Origin: Pseudoduganella armeniaca
Lineage (GTDB): Bacteria; Pseudomonadota; Gammaproteobacteria; Burkholderiales; Burkholderiaceae_D
Assembly: GCF_003028855.1 (NCBI RefSeq)
Contig: NZ_CP028324.1
Span: 5,952,001-6,016,000, forward strand
DNA length: 64,000 nucleotides
Reading direction: 5' to 3'
Position 1 is the first letter of the stretch, and every line of letters starts with the position of its first letter. The notes under the pieces are model-generated. The model made no database searches and was not told the origin of the DNA. It saw only the letters and a program-made list of their open reading frames with translations. Positions 16,406-24,669 of the stretch are shown here, one piece after another. The position numbers and the translations under genes are program-made.

Positions 16406-18385
16406 ATGTTCTCACCCCTTGAACTGACCCTCCTGCTCCTGGGCAGCGCGGTATTGGGCGTCGTGGCCTTCCGCATGCTGCACCTGCCGCCCATGCTGGG
16501 CTATCTCGCCGTCGGTATCCTGATCGGCCCCCATGCGCTGGGGCTGGCCGAGGAAAGCCACGCGACGCATTCGCTGGCCGAATTCGGCGTCGTCTTCCTG
16601 ATGTTCTCAATCGGCCTCGAATTTTCCTTGCCCAAGCTGAAGGCGATGAAGGGCATCGTGTTCGGCCTCGGACTGGCGCAGGTGGTGCTGACCATCGCGG
16701 CCACCGTGCTGTTCGGCTGGGTGATCGCGCAGACGCTGCCGCCGACGATCAAGGTCAGCTGGCAGGCCGCGTTCGCCCTCGGCGGCGCGCTGGCGATGTC
16801 GTCCACCGCCATCGTCGTCAAGATGCTGACCGAGCGGCTCGAGCTGGAGTCGGAGCACGGCCGCAAGATCGTCGGCATCCTGCTGTTCCAGGACCTGGCC
16901 GTGGTGCCGCTGCTGATTTTGATCCCGGCGCTGGCCCGTAATCCCGACAACCTGGGCGCCACGCTGGGCTGGGCCGCGCTGAAGGCGGTCGCCGTGCTGG
17001 TGCTGCTGCTGTTCTTCGGCCACAAGCTGATGCGCGGCTGGTTCACGGTGGTCGTCAAGCGCCGCTCGCAGGAGCTGTTCATGCTGAACCTGCTGCTGGT
17101 GACCCTGGGCGCGGCCTGGATCACGGAGCGCGCCGGCCTGTCGCTGGCGCTGGGCGCGTTCGTGGCCGGCATGCTGATCTCGGAGACGGAGTACAAGCAC
17201 CAGGTGGAAGAGGACATCAAGCCGTTCCGCGACGTGCTGCTTGGCCTGTTCTTCATCACCGTCGGCATGCTGCTCAACGTGCGCGTCGTGGTCGAAAACT
17301 GGTGGTTGGTGCTGGTACTGCTGATCATCCCCGTGCTGATGAAGTTCGCGCTGATCGCCGGGCTGGCCAAGGCGTTCGGCGCCTCGGATGGGGTGGCGAT
17401 GCGCACCGGCCTGGCGCTGGCGCAGGCCGGCGAATTCGGCTTCGTGCTGCTGAACGTGGCTGGTGGCATGGAACTGGTCGATCCGTTCGTCATCCAGGTG
17501 GTGCTAGCCTCGATGGTGCTGTCGATGCTGGCCGCGCCCTTCCTGATCGAGCAGTCGGACCGGCTGGTGCTGAAGTTCTCCAGCAACGAGTGGATGATGC
17601 AGTCGCTGAACCTGACACGGATCGCGGCGCGCACGATGTCGACGCAAAAGCACGTCATCGTCGCTGGCTTCGGGCGCAGCGGCCAGAGCCTGGCCACGCT
17701 GCTGCAGGAAGAGGAGATCGAATACCACGCGCTCGACCTGGACCCGACCCGGGTGCAGGAAGCGCGATCGGCCGGTGCCAACGTCTCTTATGGCGACGCG
17801 GGCCGGCGCGAAAGCCTGGTCGCCGCCGGCATCTACCGCGCCAGCGCGGTCGTCATCACCTACGCCAATACGCCATCGGCGCTGAAGGTGCTGCACCTGG
17901 TGCACGAGCTGGCGCCGACCTTGCCCGTGATCGTGCGCAGCCACGACGACACCGACCTGCACCGCCTGAAGGACGCCGGCGCCGCCGAAGTGGTGCCGGA
18001 ACTGCTGGAGGGCAGCCTGATGCTGGCCTCGCACGCGCTGGTGATCCTGGGCGTGCCGCTGCGGCGCGTGGTGCACCGCGTGCAGGCGGCGCGCGAGGAG
18101 CGCTACGACTCGCTGCGTGGCTACTTCCATGGCATCAGCGACGTTGGTGACGACAGCGACATGGAACGCCTGCACAGCGTCACGCTGACCGACTACGCCG
18201 CCTGCGTCGGCAAGGCGCTGGGCCAGATCGACCTGGCCGCGCAGGGCGCCGAGGTGACGACGATCCGGCGCGGCAAGGAGCGCCTGGCCATTGGTCCGGA
18301 CACCGTGCTGGCCGTGGGCGACGTGGTCGTGCTGCGCGGTGGGGCGCAGGCTGTGGCGCGGGGCGAGGCGTTGCTGCTGGGATGA
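16406..18385 (+). CDS. CPA2-type K+/H+ antiporter with RCK domains (KefB/KefC/YbaL family)
   Basis: This 659-residue membrane antiporter exchanges monovalent cations for protons. The first 380 residues carry about twelve membrane helices with the family segments LGYLAVGILIGPHALGL, LFQDLAVVPLLIL and LALGAFVAGMLISET. A TrkA-N/RCK domain follows at about 418-535, with the Rossmann motif VIVAGFGRSGQS. A TrkA-C domain is near 575-655. It is divergent from kdsD and overlaps the next gene by four bases. Whether glutathione adducts gate it, as in KefB/C, cannot be told; YbaL-like is the closest alternative. Confidence 0.92.
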   Translation: MFSPLELTLLLLGSAVLGVVAFRMLHLPPMLGYLAVGILIGPHALGLAEESHATHSLAEFGVVFLMFSIGLEFSLPKLKAMKGIVFGLGLAQVVLTIAATVLFGWVIAQTLPPTIKVSWQAAFALGGALAMSSTAIVVKMLTERLELESEHGRKIVGILLFQDLAVVPLLILIPALARNPDNLGATLGWAALKAVAVLVLLLFFGHKLMRGWFTVVVKRRSQELFMLNLLLVTLGAAWITERAGLSLALGAFVAGMLISETEYKHQVEEDIKPFRDVLLGLFFITVGMLLNVRVVVENWWLVLVLLIIPVLMKFALIAGLAKAFGASDGVAMRTGLALAQAGEFGFVLLNVAGGMELVDPFVIQVVLASMVLSMLAAPFLIEQSDRLVLKFSSNEWMMQSLNLTRIAARTMSTQKHVIVAGFGRSGQSLATLLQEEEIEYHALDLDPTRVQEARSAGANVSYGDAGRRESLVAAGIYRASAVVITYANTPSALKVLHLVHELAPTLPVIVRSHDDTDLHRLKDAGAAEVVPELLEGSLMLASHALVILGVPLRRVVHRVQAAREERYDSLRGYFHGISDVGDDSDMERLHSVTLTDYAACVGKALGQIDLAAQGAEVTTIRRGKERLAIGPDTVLAVGDVVVLRGGAQAVARGEALLLG

Positions 18386-18714
18386 TGGACATACTGAAGA
18401 TCGGGGCACTGTTCGCCATCACGGCGCTGGCGGAAATCGTCGGCTGCTACCTGCCCTGGCGCGTGCTGAAGCAGGGCGACAGCGCGTGGCTGCTGCTGCC
18501 GGCCGCATTGTCGCTGGCACTGTTTGCATGGCTGCTGACGCTCCACCCCAGCGCGGCGGGTCGCACTTACGCGGCCTATGGCGGCATGTACATCGCGGTG
18601 GCGCTGGCGTGGCTGCGCTGGGTCGACGGCATACCGTTGACGCGCTGGGATGTGGCCGGCGCCGCGCTGGCGCTCGCGGGCATGGCGGTCATCGCCTTGC
18701 AGCCACGCGTCTAG
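18382..18714 (+). CDS. YnfA/UPF0060 family membrane protein
   Basis: This 110-residue protein has four predicted membrane helices. The family pattern is plain: LAEIVGCYLPWRVLK, SAAGRTYAAYGGMYIAVALAW and the C-terminal GAALALAGMAVIAL. It is related to small drug-resistance transporters, but no transported substrate is established. Its ATG overlaps the antiporter stop, so the two are translated together. Confidence 0.92.
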   Translation: MMDILKIGALFAITALAEIVGCYLPWRVLKQGDSAWLLLPAALSLALFAWLLTLHPSAAGRTYAAYGGMYIAVALAWLRWVDGIPLTRWDVAGAALALAGMAVIALQPRV

Positions 18715-18816
18715 CGCTGCCCCCTGCCACTGGCACTGCCACAAGCGACACTGTAGCGCCATAGGCCACCAATAGTCTAGAAGCCCCACTCTACCGTACG
18801 TTACAAACGTGCTTCC

Positions 18817-18822
18817 TATACT
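18817..18822 (+). promoter_or_regulatory. Possible -10 box for the catalase-DyP unit
   Basis: TATACT lies 31 bases before the catalase-like start, after a non-coding gap of about 100 bases. No good -35 hexamer stands at the usual distance, so an activator or another sigma factor may be needed. Confidence 0.35.
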
Positions 18823-18852
18823 GGCTCGACCGTAACCGCCAGAAGGAATCTG

Positions 18853-19956
18853 ATGAGTCACGACCCTACGACTTATGTCCGCTACCACCCCGGCCTGGAA
18901 GTCAAGCAGGCCAACGAAGACGCCATCATCGACACGATCGTCGAATCGATGCTGCGGGTGAACCAGAAGGTCTTCGACAAGCACCGGCACGCCACGCGCG
19001 ATGCCCACGCCAAGAGCCACGGCGTGCTGAAAGGCCGGCTCGACGTCTACGACAACCTGCCCGAGCCGCTGCGCCAGGGCGTGTTCGCCAGCCCGGCCAG
19101 TTATCCGGCCGTGCTGCGCCTGTCCACCGCGCCCGGCGACCTGCACAGCGACCGCATCCCCGCCCCGCGCGGCATGGCGATCAAGCTGCTGGACGTGCCG
19201 GGCCCGCAACTGCTGCCCGGCCGCGAAAACGTCCACACCCAGGACTTCCTGCTGGTGAACCACCCGGTGATCGCGTTCGGCCACGCGGCCGCCTACCTGA
19301 AGACGCAGCAGCTGCTGGAAAAGCATGCCGACGATCCCGAAGCCGTGCGCAAGATGCTGGCCGCGCTGGCCCATGGCGGCAGCAAGGCACTGCACCTGCT
19401 CGGCATCGAGAACCCCACCGTCGACACGCTGGGCGCACCGAATCACCACATCCTGGGCGAGACCTTTTACAGCATGGCCGCGCTGCGCCACGGCGAGTAC
19501 GTGGCCAAGCTGTGCGCCGCGCCGCTGTCGGACAACGTGCGCGCGCTGACCGGCCAGCCGCTGCGCGACGACGCCGGCGACTCGGAGCTGCGCGACCTCG
19601 TCGTCGACTTCTTCCGCCAGCAGGGCGCCGAATACGAGCTGCGCGTGCAGCTGTGCACCGATATCGCGAAGATGCCGATCGAGGACGCGTCGGTGCGCTG
19701 GGACGAGGATGCGTCGCCCTACCTGCCGGTGGCCAAGCTGACGATCCCGCCGCAGGAAGCCTTCAGCCCCGCGCGGCGCGTGTTTGCCGACGACGTGCTG
19801 TCGTTCAATCCGTGGCAGGGTATCGAGCCGCACCGGCCGCTCGGCTCGATCATGCGCGCGCGCATCCGCGCGTACGAGACCTCGAGCCGCTTCCGCCACG
19901 AGATGAACGCGCAGCCGCGCATCGAGATCGACGACCTGGCCCAGGTGCCGGACTGA
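18853..19956 (+). CDS. Catalase-family haem protein (small, y4iL-like)
   Basis: This 367-residue protein belongs to the minimal catalase-like group, shorter than the usual 480 or more residues. The distal His lies in AKSHGVLKGRLDVY near 57. TAPGDLHSDRIPAPRGMAIKLL and QDFLLVNHPVIAFG match the catalase core. The C-terminal RPLGSIMRARIRAYETSSRFRHE supplies the probable haem-ligand Tyr. It has no signal peptide. It heads a three-gene unit with an unknown protein and a DyP peroxidase, separated by 17 bases and then a 14-base overlap. Peroxide or organic-peroxide metabolism is inferred; true catalase activity is not assured in this subgroup. Confidence 0.85.
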   Translation: MSHDPTTYVRYHPGLEVKQANEDAIIDTIVESMLRVNQKVFDKHRHATRDAHAKSHGVLKGRLDVYDNLPEPLRQGVFASPASYPAVLRLSTAPGDLHSDRIPAPRGMAIKLLDVPGPQLLPGRENVHTQDFLLVNHPVIAFGHAAAYLKTQQLLEKHADDPEAVRKMLAALAHGGSKALHLLGIENPTVDTLGAPNHHILGETFYSMAALRHGEYVAKLCAAPLSDNVRALTGQPLRDDAGDSELRDLVVDFFRQQGAEYELRVQLCTDIAKMPIEDASVRWDEDASPYLPVAKLTIPPQEAFSPARRVFADDVLSFNPWQGIEPHRPLGSIMRARIRAYETSSRFRHEMNAQPRIEIDDLAQVPD

Positions 19957-19973
19957 CTATCAAGGAGCAATGA

Positions 19974-20579
19974 ATGACCGAATCACGTAACGACCTTGCC
20001 GACATCAAGCGCAAGGTGGAAGAAGTGCTGGGCGACGCGCCCCAGCTGTTGAAACTCGCGCTGGAAAACGTGCTGCGCGAGCACGATCCCCATGCGGACG
20101 CGCAGCCCGGCTCCGCCGGCCGCGTTGGCCGCCAATCCGGCAAGGTGTCCGAATTGACCGCCATCGCGCCGTTGAAGCCGGGCGGCGCCGACCGCCTGCG
20201 CCGCATCTTCAAGCTCGTCAACGGCAACTTCGCCGGCGCGCAGAAGGTCGCGACGCTGCACGACATGCGCTTCGTCTTCTTCGAGAACGATACCAAGATC
20301 CTGTTCGCCACCACCTATGACGGCGACTGGGATACCTACATCGACGACTTCGCGACCAAGATCCCGGACCTGATGGACCTGCTGTTCTCGTCGGTGGAAG
20401 GCTGGCCCGGCATCAAGGACCCCGGCGTGAAGGACTTCATCGCCAGCCACCAGCTGACGGCGGACGGCTGGTACGTCGCCAACCCGCATCTGTCGGTCGT
20501 CGACACGCGGCGGCTGCAGCGCATCAACGACGCGCTGCAGGAATTCCTGGACAAGGTGAGCGGCCATGTCGATTCTTGA
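19974..20579 (+). CDS. Uncharacterised protein between the catalase-like and DyP genes
   Basis: I do not recognise a named family for this 201-residue soluble protein. The N-terminus is helical and charged. The second half has alternating strands and helices, with LHDMRFVFFENDTKILFATTYDGDWDTYIDDFATKIPDLM, read here as two joined parts around residues 100-140. No haem or metal motif is evident. AAGGAG precedes the ATG, and its end overlaps the DyP gene by 14 bases, so it is expressed with it. A role as partner or regulator of the two haem proteins is a guess from position. Confidence 0.8.
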   Translation: MTESRNDLADIKRKVEEVLGDAPQLLKLALENVLREHDPHADAQPGSAGRVGRQSGKVSELTAIAPLKPGGADRLRRIFKLVNGNFAGAQKVATLHDMRFVFFENDTKILFATTYDGDWDTYIDDFATKIPDLMDLLFSSVEGWPGIKDPGVKDFIASHQLTADGWYVANPHLSVVDTRRLQRINDALQEFLDKVSGHVDS

Positions 20580-21936
20580 GAAGGTCAAGGCACTGGTCCA
20601 CCACGAGGCGGCCGGGCCGGCGCTCGAACTGGACGACATCCAGGCCACCGTGCTGTTCGACCGGCCCGACCCGTACTTCGGCACCCACGTACTGCTGCGC
20701 TTCGACACGGCGGCCGGCGGCCGCGCGCTGTTGGCCCGGCTGGCGCCGCACGTGCGCAGCGCCGCCGACGCGCGCGACAACACGGAGGCCTGGATCGCCG
20801 TCGCGCTGAGCCACGCCGGCCTGCGTGCGCTGGAACTTGGCCCGGACCTGCTGGACAGCTTCCCTGCGCCCTTCCGCGCCGGCATGGCCCAGCGCGCCGA
20901 TCACCTGCAGGACGTCGGCCCGAACGCGCCCGATGGCTGGGAAGCGCCCTACGGCAGCGGCCAGCTGCACCTGGCGGTCTCGATCTTCGCGCCCGACGAG
21001 GCATCGTGGCGCGCGGCGATGGCCACGGCGCACGCGCAGTTCGCCGACCTGCAGGGCGTCACCCTGCTCGGGTCGCACGATTTCGGCGCCCAGCCGGACA
21101 GCCGCAATCCGTTCGGCTACCGCGACAACATCAGCAACCCGGCCGTCGAAGGCGGCACGGCGCCTGTCTGGCCCGGCCAGGGGCGCCCCATCAAGGCCGG
21201 GGAATTCATCCTGGGCTATCCGGGCGAAGCGGGCGTGCCGCTGGCGCAGCCGGGACCGGAGCAGGACTCGCTCGGCCGCAACGGCACGTATGTGGTGCTG
21301 CGCAAGTACCGCGCCGACGTGGCCGCGTTCAACCGCTTCCTGCGTGAGCATGGCGGCGACGCCGACGCCCAGGAACTGTTGGCGGCCAAGCTGGTGGGGC
21401 GCTGGCGCAGCGGCGCCCCGCTGGCGCTGGCCCCGGAACGCGACGATCCCGCCCTGGGCGCGGACCGCCAGCGCAACAACGACTTCACGTATGCCAGGGA
21501 CCAGGAAGGCTTGCAAGTGCCGCACGGCTGCCACATGCGCCGCATGAACCCGCGTGACAGCAAGCTGGCGATCCTGACGGACGTCAACCTGCACCGGCTG
21601 ATCCGGCGTAGCACCACGTTCGGTCCGCCCTACGATCCGGACCTGCTGGAGGACGACGGCGCCGAGCGCGGCCTGTTCTTCATCGGCCTCTCCGCCAAGG
21701 CGCACGAGACGATGGAGTTCATGCAGCAGGAGTGGATCAACCACGGCAACTTCATCGACCTGGCGGACGAGCGCGATCCGATCGTCGGCCAGCAGCCGGA
21801 AGGCGCCATCTTCACGGTGCCAGAGCGGCCCGTGCGGCGGCGCATCCACGGCATCCAGAGTTTCTGCACGCTGCGCGGCGGCGAGTACCTGTTCATGCCG
21901 GGGTTGAAGGCACTGCGGCGGCTGGCGCAGAATTAG
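20566..21936 (+). CDS. DyP-type haem peroxidase
   Basis: This 456-residue peroxidase has no signal peptide, so it is cytoplasmic or encapsulated. The catalytic region reads FGYRDNISNP near 183-192, where most family members have GxxDG; here Gly is replaced by Asn after the catalytic Asp. The proximal haem His is in GCHMRRMNPRDSK near 325. The conserved distal Arg follows in LHRLIRRSTTFGPPYD. The start lies inside the end of the preceding gene, in another frame, with no strong ribosome site, so coupling is likely. The unit is followed at once by a large palindromic repeat. Confidence 0.9.
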   Translation: MSILEKVKALVHHEAAGPALELDDIQATVLFDRPDPYFGTHVLLRFDTAAGGRALLARLAPHVRSAADARDNTEAWIAVALSHAGLRALELGPDLLDSFPAPFRAGMAQRADHLQDVGPNAPDGWEAPYGSGQLHLAVSIFAPDEASWRAAMATAHAQFADLQGVTLLGSHDFGAQPDSRNPFGYRDNISNPAVEGGTAPVWPGQGRPIKAGEFILGYPGEAGVPLAQPGPEQDSLGRNGTYVVLRKYRADVAAFNRFLREHGGDADAQELLAAKLVGRWRSGAPLALAPERDDPALGADRQRNNDFTYARDQEGLQVPHGCHMRRMNPRDSKLAILTDVNLHRLIRRSTTFGPPYDPDLLEDDGAERGLFFIGLSAKAHETMEFMQQEWINHGNFIDLADERDPIVGQQPEGAIFTVPERPVRRRIHGIQSFCTLRGGEYLFMPGLKALRRLAQN

Positions 21937-21947
21937 AGCAAACCCTT

Positions 21948-22000
21948 GGGGACAGGCACCGATCTTCGCGTCTCCGACGTGAAGATCGGTGCCTGTCCCC
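21948..22000. repeat. Long palindromic repeat (GGGGACAGGCACC family)
   Basis: Two perfect 20-base arms (21948-21967 and 21981-22000) flank a 13-base spacer; the outer part of the arm is GGGGACAGGCACC. It sits between two converging genes just after the DyP stop. Shorter or degraded relatives occur at 22770-22816, 54582-54597 and 56473-56499, so this is a dispersed element, not a one-off terminator. It lacks a T-run. Confidence 0.8.
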
Positions 22001-22019
22001 GGCGTTTCCTGCCCGGCGT

Positions 22020-22679
22020 TTAATGTGCCGTGGCGGCGGCCTGCCGCAAATCGCGCCGCAGGATCAGCAGGTTGCCGTTCATGCTTTCGGTCGCCGCGCG
22101 CATCTGGTTCAGGGCGCGGTAGATGTCGCGTGCCTTGGCTTCACCCATCAGGAGGTCACTCGTCACGTTGCGCAGGGCGGCGCCATCCAGGAAGCGGATG
22201 CCGGAGCCGTTGCTGAGCGCCTGCACGTCGCGCATGCTGGCGTAGGCGCCGGCATAGCGTTCCTGCGTGCTCGCGTTCATCCAGCTGACTGCCTGGTTGG
22301 CCACCGCCACGTCCCACGCTTCGTGCTTGAAGGTGGGGCCCTTGATGGACAGGCCCAGCGAACCCTTTTGTTCTTCCAGCCACTGCTTCATCAACGTGGC
22401 GTCGTCGACCTTGGCCTTGATCCCCTCGAGCAGGAACTTGCCCTGCTTGTTCAGTTGCGCCGCCTGGGCGTCGTTGTGGGCGATGACCATGTCCAGTTCG
22501 GCGATATTGGCCTTCACCTCCGCCTCGATGCGTTCGGCCGCCTCGTGCGCCACATGGCTGCGGTGCCACGTCTGCGCCGCGTGCTCCAGCGCCAGCGCGG
22601 TGATGATACTGACGACGATCATGACGTACTCGCCGCCGAATTCCTTGAACGTTTTGGCCTTGGGGACTTCGAAGTGCAT
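22020..22679 (-). CDS. Uncharacterised protein with one N-terminal membrane helix
   Basis: This 219-residue protein opens with a short cytoplasmic stretch (MHFEVPKAKTFKEFGGEY). A single membrane helix (about 18-34) follows, and then a long, mainly helical domain, likely coiled coil, with EAAERIEAEVKANIAELDMVIAHNDAQ. No catalytic motif is seen. It stands alone between repeats and its role is unknown. Codon bias matches neighbours, so it is a real gene. Confidence 0.75.
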   Translation of the reverse strand: MHFEVPKAKTFKEFGGEYVMIVVSIITALALEHAAQTWHRSHVAHEAAERIEAEVKANIAELDMVIAHNDAQAAQLNKQGKFLLEGIKAKVDDATLMKQWLEEQKGSLGLSIKGPTFKHEAWDVAVANQAVSWMNASTQERYAGAYASMRDVQALSNGSGIRFLDGAALRNVTSDLLMGEAKARDIYRALNQMRAATESMNGNLLILRRDLRQAAATAH

Positions 22680-22769
22680 GCTGACGATCCGGTAGATGAG
22701 AAACGCTCGAATCTAGCGGAAATTGGTTTTTATGGCAATCGACGTGTTGGGCGCGCGGGCGAAACCCGT

Positions 22770-22816
22770 AGGGACAGGCACCTATCTTCGGGTCGGAGAC
22801 CCAAGACCGGTGTCAC
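22770..22816. repeat. Degenerate palindromic repeat (GGGACAGGCACC family)
   Basis: GGGACAGGCACCTATCTTC followed by a partly complementary ACCGGTGTCAC arm resembles the larger element at 21948-22000. Its right end runs into the stop codon of the TonB_C/Sel1 gene. Confidence 0.6.
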
Positions 22817-23496
22817 GGCTGCGGGCCCTTGCCCTGCCCGGACAGACGCACCAGGCCTCGCTTCGCATCGGCATCGCCGGCAGCGGCGGCAGGTGCGTAC
22901 AGCGCCTGCGCCTGGGCATGGTCGCGTTGCACGCCCGTGCCGGTTTCGTAGCAGTACCCCAGCAACGCCTGCGCCGCCGCGTTGCCCCTGGCGGCGAGCT
23001 GGCGCAGCGCCGCCACCGCGGCGGGCGGATCGTATGCCGCCTGCGCTGGCGAGAGCTGTACCTGGGCCAGCCGCAGCACCGCATCCGGCGCGCCTCCCGC
23101 CGCGGCCTCGCGCATCGTCTTCACCGTCGCCACGTCGTAGCGCGGCGCGGTGTCCAGCGTCCAGACGTACTGCAACTTCATCCACGACTCGACCGGCTGG
23201 CCATCCTGCGTGGCCGGCTTGAAGCGGCAGCGGCGGATGCCTTCCTGCGCGGCCACGTCCAGCAGCGGATGGCCGCTGGAGCCGGCGACGCGGGCGTCGC
23301 GCACCGAGCCGTCCTCGCCGACCAGGAACTCCAGCGTCACCTTGCCGTGCTGCCCGAGCCGCAATGCCTCCCTCGGCCATTCCGGCCTGGCGCAATTGCC
23401 GATATCGGCGGCGGCCGGCGTGCTGGCCGCATGGGCGGCACCAGCCAGCGCAAGTGCCAGCAGGCCGATGCGCGCCAGCGCTCGGGTACGGTTCAT
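22813..23496 (-). CDS. Secreted TonB C-terminal-domain protein with Sel1-like repeats
   Basis: This 227-residue protein has a signal peptide (about 1-23, ending AGAAHA). A TonB C-terminal-like domain follows at about 35-115 with EWPREALRLGQHGKVTLEFLVGEDGSV and RRCRFKPATQDGQPVESW. The rest (about 125-220) holds Sel1-type helical repeats such as AAAQALLGYCYETGTGVQRD. There is no membrane anchor, so it is not a classical energy transducer. AAGGAAA precedes the ATG. The function is unknown; the pairing suggests a periplasmic interaction scaffold. Confidence 0.8.
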   Translation of the reverse strand: MNRTRALARIGLLALALAGAAHAASTPAAADIGNCARPEWPREALRLGQHGKVTLEFLVGEDGSVRDARVAGSSGHPLLDVAAQEGIRRCRFKPATQDGQPVESWMKLQYVWTLDTAPRYDVATVKTMREAAAGGAPDAVLRLAQVQLSPAQAAYDPPAAVAALRQLAARGNAAAQALLGYCYETGTGVQRDHAQAQALYAPAAAAGDADAKRGLVRLSGQGKGPQP

Positions 23497-23504
23497 CGAT
23501 TTCC

Positions 23505-24659
23505 TTAACTCGGGGTGAATCGCATCACGCGATTGCGCCCGCCCGACTTGGCCAGGTACAGCGCCTCGTCGGCATGGGCGATCAGTTCCAGCGCGGCCGC
23601 CTCGGCCGGGCCGTCGTCGGTCTCGTCCAGGCAGGCCACGCCGATCGACCCGGTGATCGACAGTTGCACGCCCTGTGCCAGGCCGATCATGCTGGCGGCG
23701 ATGCTGGCGCGGATGCGCTCGGCCACGAAGGCCGCGGCGTCCAGGTCCGCGTCGATCAGCAGCACGACGAATTCCTCGCCGCCGAAGCGGGCCAGCGCGT
23801 CGGACAGGCGCAATTCGGCCTTGATGCGGTTCGCCACCTCGCGCAGCACCTCGTCGCCGCCCTGGTGTCCGACGGTATCGTTGACGCGCTTGAAGTGGTC
23901 GATATCGATGTACATGAACGAGATGGCGTAGTGCTGCCGGCGCGCCCGGCCGATTTCCTCGAGCAGGCGGCGGTCGATGTAGCGGCGGTTGTAGACGCCC
24001 GTCAGCGAGTCGGTCAGGCCGATATACTTCAGCATCTCGTTGCTGATCACGTTCTCCAGGCAGATCGCGATGATCGACGCCATGTGCTCGATGAAATCGG
24101 TGCCGAGACTGGGCGTGAAGCGGGCCGGATCGGCGCTGCCCAGGTTCAGGCTGCCGATGATGCGCTTGTTGCGCAGCAGCGGCACGATGGCCACGCTTTG
24201 CAGGCGCCGGGCCGGCTGCGGGAACTGGCGCGCGTGACGCACCGGGTCGAACATGCCCAGCATCGGCTTCGGCGGCGGCGACAGCGCATGGCGCGTGCCC
24301 AGGTCGAATCCCAGCTGGTCGACGCCGGGCACGAACAGCAGGTCGGGGAAGGCGGCGAAATCGACACCCAGCTTTTCCATCACGGTGCGGATGTCCGCGT
24401 CCTCGTCGATCAGCGACAAGGTCACGCTGTCCAGTTCCGAGATCGCGGGCAGCGAACGGAAGATGCTGCCGATCAGTTCCGGAAAACTGCCGGCGCCGAC
24501 GATCTCCAGGTCGAAGGCCTGGTGGCGCGTCATGATGGAATGATTGCGTTCGGCCTGTTCGATCATATAGGCCATGCGTGCACGCAGCTGCTGGTTTTCG
24601 GCTGCGAGGTCAATGGCCGATGCGGCCGCGGGCAGCTTGCCAGAAATGTTTTGCGACAT
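23505..24659 (-). CDS. Diguanylate cyclase with N-terminal GAF-like (DUF484) domain
   Basis: This 384-residue soluble enzyme would make cyclic di-GMP. A short coiled coil (about 15-40) and a DUF484/GAF-like sensor (about 45-205) precede a GGDEF domain (about 215-380). The catalytic motif is intact, RFGGEEFVVLL. An inhibitory I-site RLSD lies five residues ahead of GGEEF, so product feedback is expected. It begins ten bases after the MOSC stop and is probably co-transcribed with it. The signal sensed is unknown. Confidence 0.92.
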   Translation of the reverse strand: MSQNISGKLPAAASAIDLAAENQQLRARMAYMIEQAERNHSIMTRHQAFDLEIVGAGSFPELIGSIFRSLPAISELDSVTLSLIDEDADIRTVMEKLGVDFAAFPDLLFVPGVDQLGFDLGTRHALSPPPKPMLGMFDPVRHARQFPQPARRLQSVAIVPLLRNKRIIGSLNLGSADPARFTPSLGTDFIEHMASIIAICLENVISNEMLKYIGLTDSLTGVYNRRYIDRRLLEEIGRARRQHYAISFMYIDIDHFKRVNDTVGHQGGDEVLREVANRIKAELRLSDALARFGGEEFVVLLIDADLDAAAFVAERIRASIAASMIGLAQGVQLSITGSIGVACLDETDDGPAEAAALELIAHADEALYLAKSGGRNRVMRFTPS

Positions 24660-24669
24660 GCGAAACCGC

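Noticed and set aside
21948..22000. Palindrome after the DyP gene as a terminator
   Set aside because: Neither strand has a T-run, and related copies occur elsewhere, so a dispersed repeat is the better reading.
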